A stretch of DNA of 64,000 nt from Pythium myriotylum (lineage: Eukaryota; Oomycota; Peronosporomycetes; Pythiales; Pythiaceae): assembly GCA_023091665.1 (NCBI GenBank), contig JALJCQ010000006.1, positions 1,116,001-1,180,000 on the forward strand, read 5' to 3'. The position numbers and the translations under genes were made by a program. How positions within the stretch are numbered: the stretch's first letter is position 1; each line of letters starts with the position of its first letter. Below are positions 62,929 through 64,000 of this stretch, piece by piece. Below the pieces are notes generated by a model. The model made no database searches. It was not told the origin of the DNA and worked only from the letters and a program-made list of their open reading frames with translations.

Positions 62929-63732
62929 TTAAACGCCGCCCACGGCGACGGGGGGCAGCGTCGCCGAGATGCGCGTACGCGACGCGTACTTCTCGTGCCA
63001 CGCCATGAGAGGCCTGTCTCTGTCCGCATGCATCTTGTCGAGCCACGCGAGTACGTGTGCATGACCGTGGCGCTTCGCCGCGGCGGCCGCCAGCGACGAG
63101 CAGCCCTCACGGCGGTGCTCATGGAGCCACGCGAGCATCGCTAGGTGGCCGTTGGCGGCCGCGCCGTCCATCGCCTGCGTCGTGCAGCCTTCTCGGCGGT
63201 TGGCGTGCAAGAACTGGACGACCTCCAGCCTTCCGGCACGAGCCGCGCCGTCCATGGCGCGCGTCGTGCAGCCTTCGGATCGGTTGACGTGAAGCCACTT
63301 GAGAACGTCGAGGTGGCCATTCACGGCCGCGCTATCCATAGCGTCGAGCGTCATGCGCTGCGAGCCCGTTGCAGCGTTCTCATGGAGCCATGAGAGGACG
63401 CTCAGGTGTCCGTTCGCGGCTGCGTCTTCCATGGCCGAGATCACCTTACAGTCGGGATGCCACGCGAGCAGAGTCTTGACGACGTCGAGGTGGCCGTTGG
63501 CCGCGGCCTTTTCCAGCGCCCGTTGGACGTCGCCGGAGTCGCCGTGTGGAGTGTACGACGCTGTGAGAATGCGGGAGACGAGCTGCTTGTGGCCGCGCGC
63601 GGCGGCGTCCTGGAGCGTCCAGACGCGCGTGGTGTCGAGCATGGCGCTGACCGTAGCGACGACGTGGCCGAGCGCGTCGACTCCGCTCGCGCGACACACG
63701 ACGCGCGCCGCTGCCAACTCAAAGCTCTGCAT
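62929..63732 (-). CDS. Ankyrin-repeat protein
   Basis: 267 aa, single exon from ATG 63732. After an N-terminal segment of about 35 residues come six or seven ankyrin-type repeats of about 30-33 residues. Each shows the helix-turn AxxNGHLxVLxWLH, as in AAANGHLDVVKTLL, AAANGHLSVLSWLH, AAVNGHLDVLKWLH, AARAGRLEVVQFLH, AAANGHLAMLAWLH and KRHGHAHVLAWLD. Each ends in an Arg/Ser-Glu-Gly-Cys-Thr-Thr turn. Repeats of this form are abundant in large oomycete families and mediate protein binding. No other domain is present, so the partner and role are unknown. The C-terminal 30 residues leave the repeat pattern. Confidence 0.88.
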   Translation of the reverse strand: MQSFELAAARVVCRASGVDALGHVVATVSAMLDTTRVWTLQDAAARGHKQLVSRILTASYTPHGDSGDVQRALEKAAANGHLDVVKTLLAWHPDCKVISAMEDAAANGHLSVLSWLHENAATGSQRMTLDAMDSAAVNGHLDVLKWLHVNRSEGCTTRAMDGAARAGRLEVVQFLHANRREGCTTQAMDGAAANGHLAMLAWLHEHRREGCSSLAAAAAKRHGHAHVLAWLDKMHADRDRPLMAWHEKYASRTRISATLPPVAVGGV

Positions 63733-64000
63733 GGCGTCGACTGCGGGGCGCGAGGGAAACTGGAGACTGCGCGGCGCCGTCGTCGGCGAGATGTGGCGAA
63801 ACGGCTCGGGGAGCAGCCATCTCCGACGACGCCAACCTCAACATGGCGTCTGATTGGCCCTTGCGGGGATTTTGCGCGAATCCGAACCGAGAGGCTTCCG
63901 ACGGATCAGCTCGAGATGCCACTTCCGCCAAAGCACTGCAACTGCGACGGCTCCGCGAGATGATTTCTCCTGAACCCACGACGAGCCGCGGGATGTGCGG
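63733..64000. other. Window end, upstream of the ankyrin gene
   Basis: 268 bp that should hold the ankyrin gene promoter. An ATG on the plus strand at 63843 opens a short frame to near the window end without recognisable similarity. Confidence 0.4.

Noticed and set aside
62099..63046. 315-codon minus-strand frame running through the POT promoter
   Set aside because: It crosses the start of the POT gene in a different frame and only looks long because it reads through intron 1. The spliced model explains the conserved motifs.
1..64000. CRISPR array, bacterial operon or ribosomal RNA
   Set aside because: No regularly spaced repeats with unique spacers, no operon spacing and no rRNA signature. 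The window is eukaryotic.

Overview
The window looks like nuclear DNA of an oomycete (a Phytophthora/Pythium-type stramenopile). The evidence is: START + FYVE-like + GAF proteins of the kind that are abundant in oomycetes; a GPI-tailed elicitin-like secreted protein; very short GT-AG introns (54-73 nt) in the few genes that have them; tight convergent spacing (66-235 bp between stop codons); and six sites matching the oomycete Inr+FPR core promoter 20-40 bp upstream of start codons. The species cannot be named from the sequence alone.

Layout. (1) 1-22 kb is a tandem family of eight paralogues, the first cut by the window edge. All share START-like domain, basic RRRRLGVQ patch, FYVE-related zinc finger, helical linker and bacterial-style GAF domain. 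Order and strand are + + + + + - - +. (2) 22-24.4 kb carries a secreted PAN-like protein of unknown function on the minus strand. (3) 24.4-33 kb is gene-poor: microsatellites, one intact elicitin-like GPI protein, a decayed relic probably of the same family, an antisense relic of an ABC transporter 3' end, an F-box-like gene, and a 114-bp tandem repeat. (4) 33-36.9 kb is a full-length ABCB/MDR transporter. (5) 37.3-44.1 kb is a young Ty1/copia retrotransposon: 284-bp LTRs with two differences, a 5-bp target duplication and a long open polyprotein frame. Its gag is split by a second insertion of about 1.04 kb. (6) 44.1-46 kb is intergenic. (7) 46-62.6 kb is a dense housekeeping block: an MFS transporter (+), SMC6 (-, six exons), a 2,841-aa BEACH/WD40 protein (+, three exons) and a POT/PTR peptide transporter (-, three exons). 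(8) 62.9-63.7 kb is an ankyrin-repeat gene (-).

How the parts relate. SMC6 and the BEACH gene are head-to-head, 364 bp apart, and probably share a promoter region containing a palindrome. The START/FYVE/GAF proteins look like lipid- or membrane-associated sensors, but every finger lacks the canonical R(R/K)HHCR lipid-binding motif, so PI3P binding should not be assumed. Exon structures for SMC6, BEACH and POT were worked out by hand from splice sites and reading frame; each sums to an exact multiple of three.
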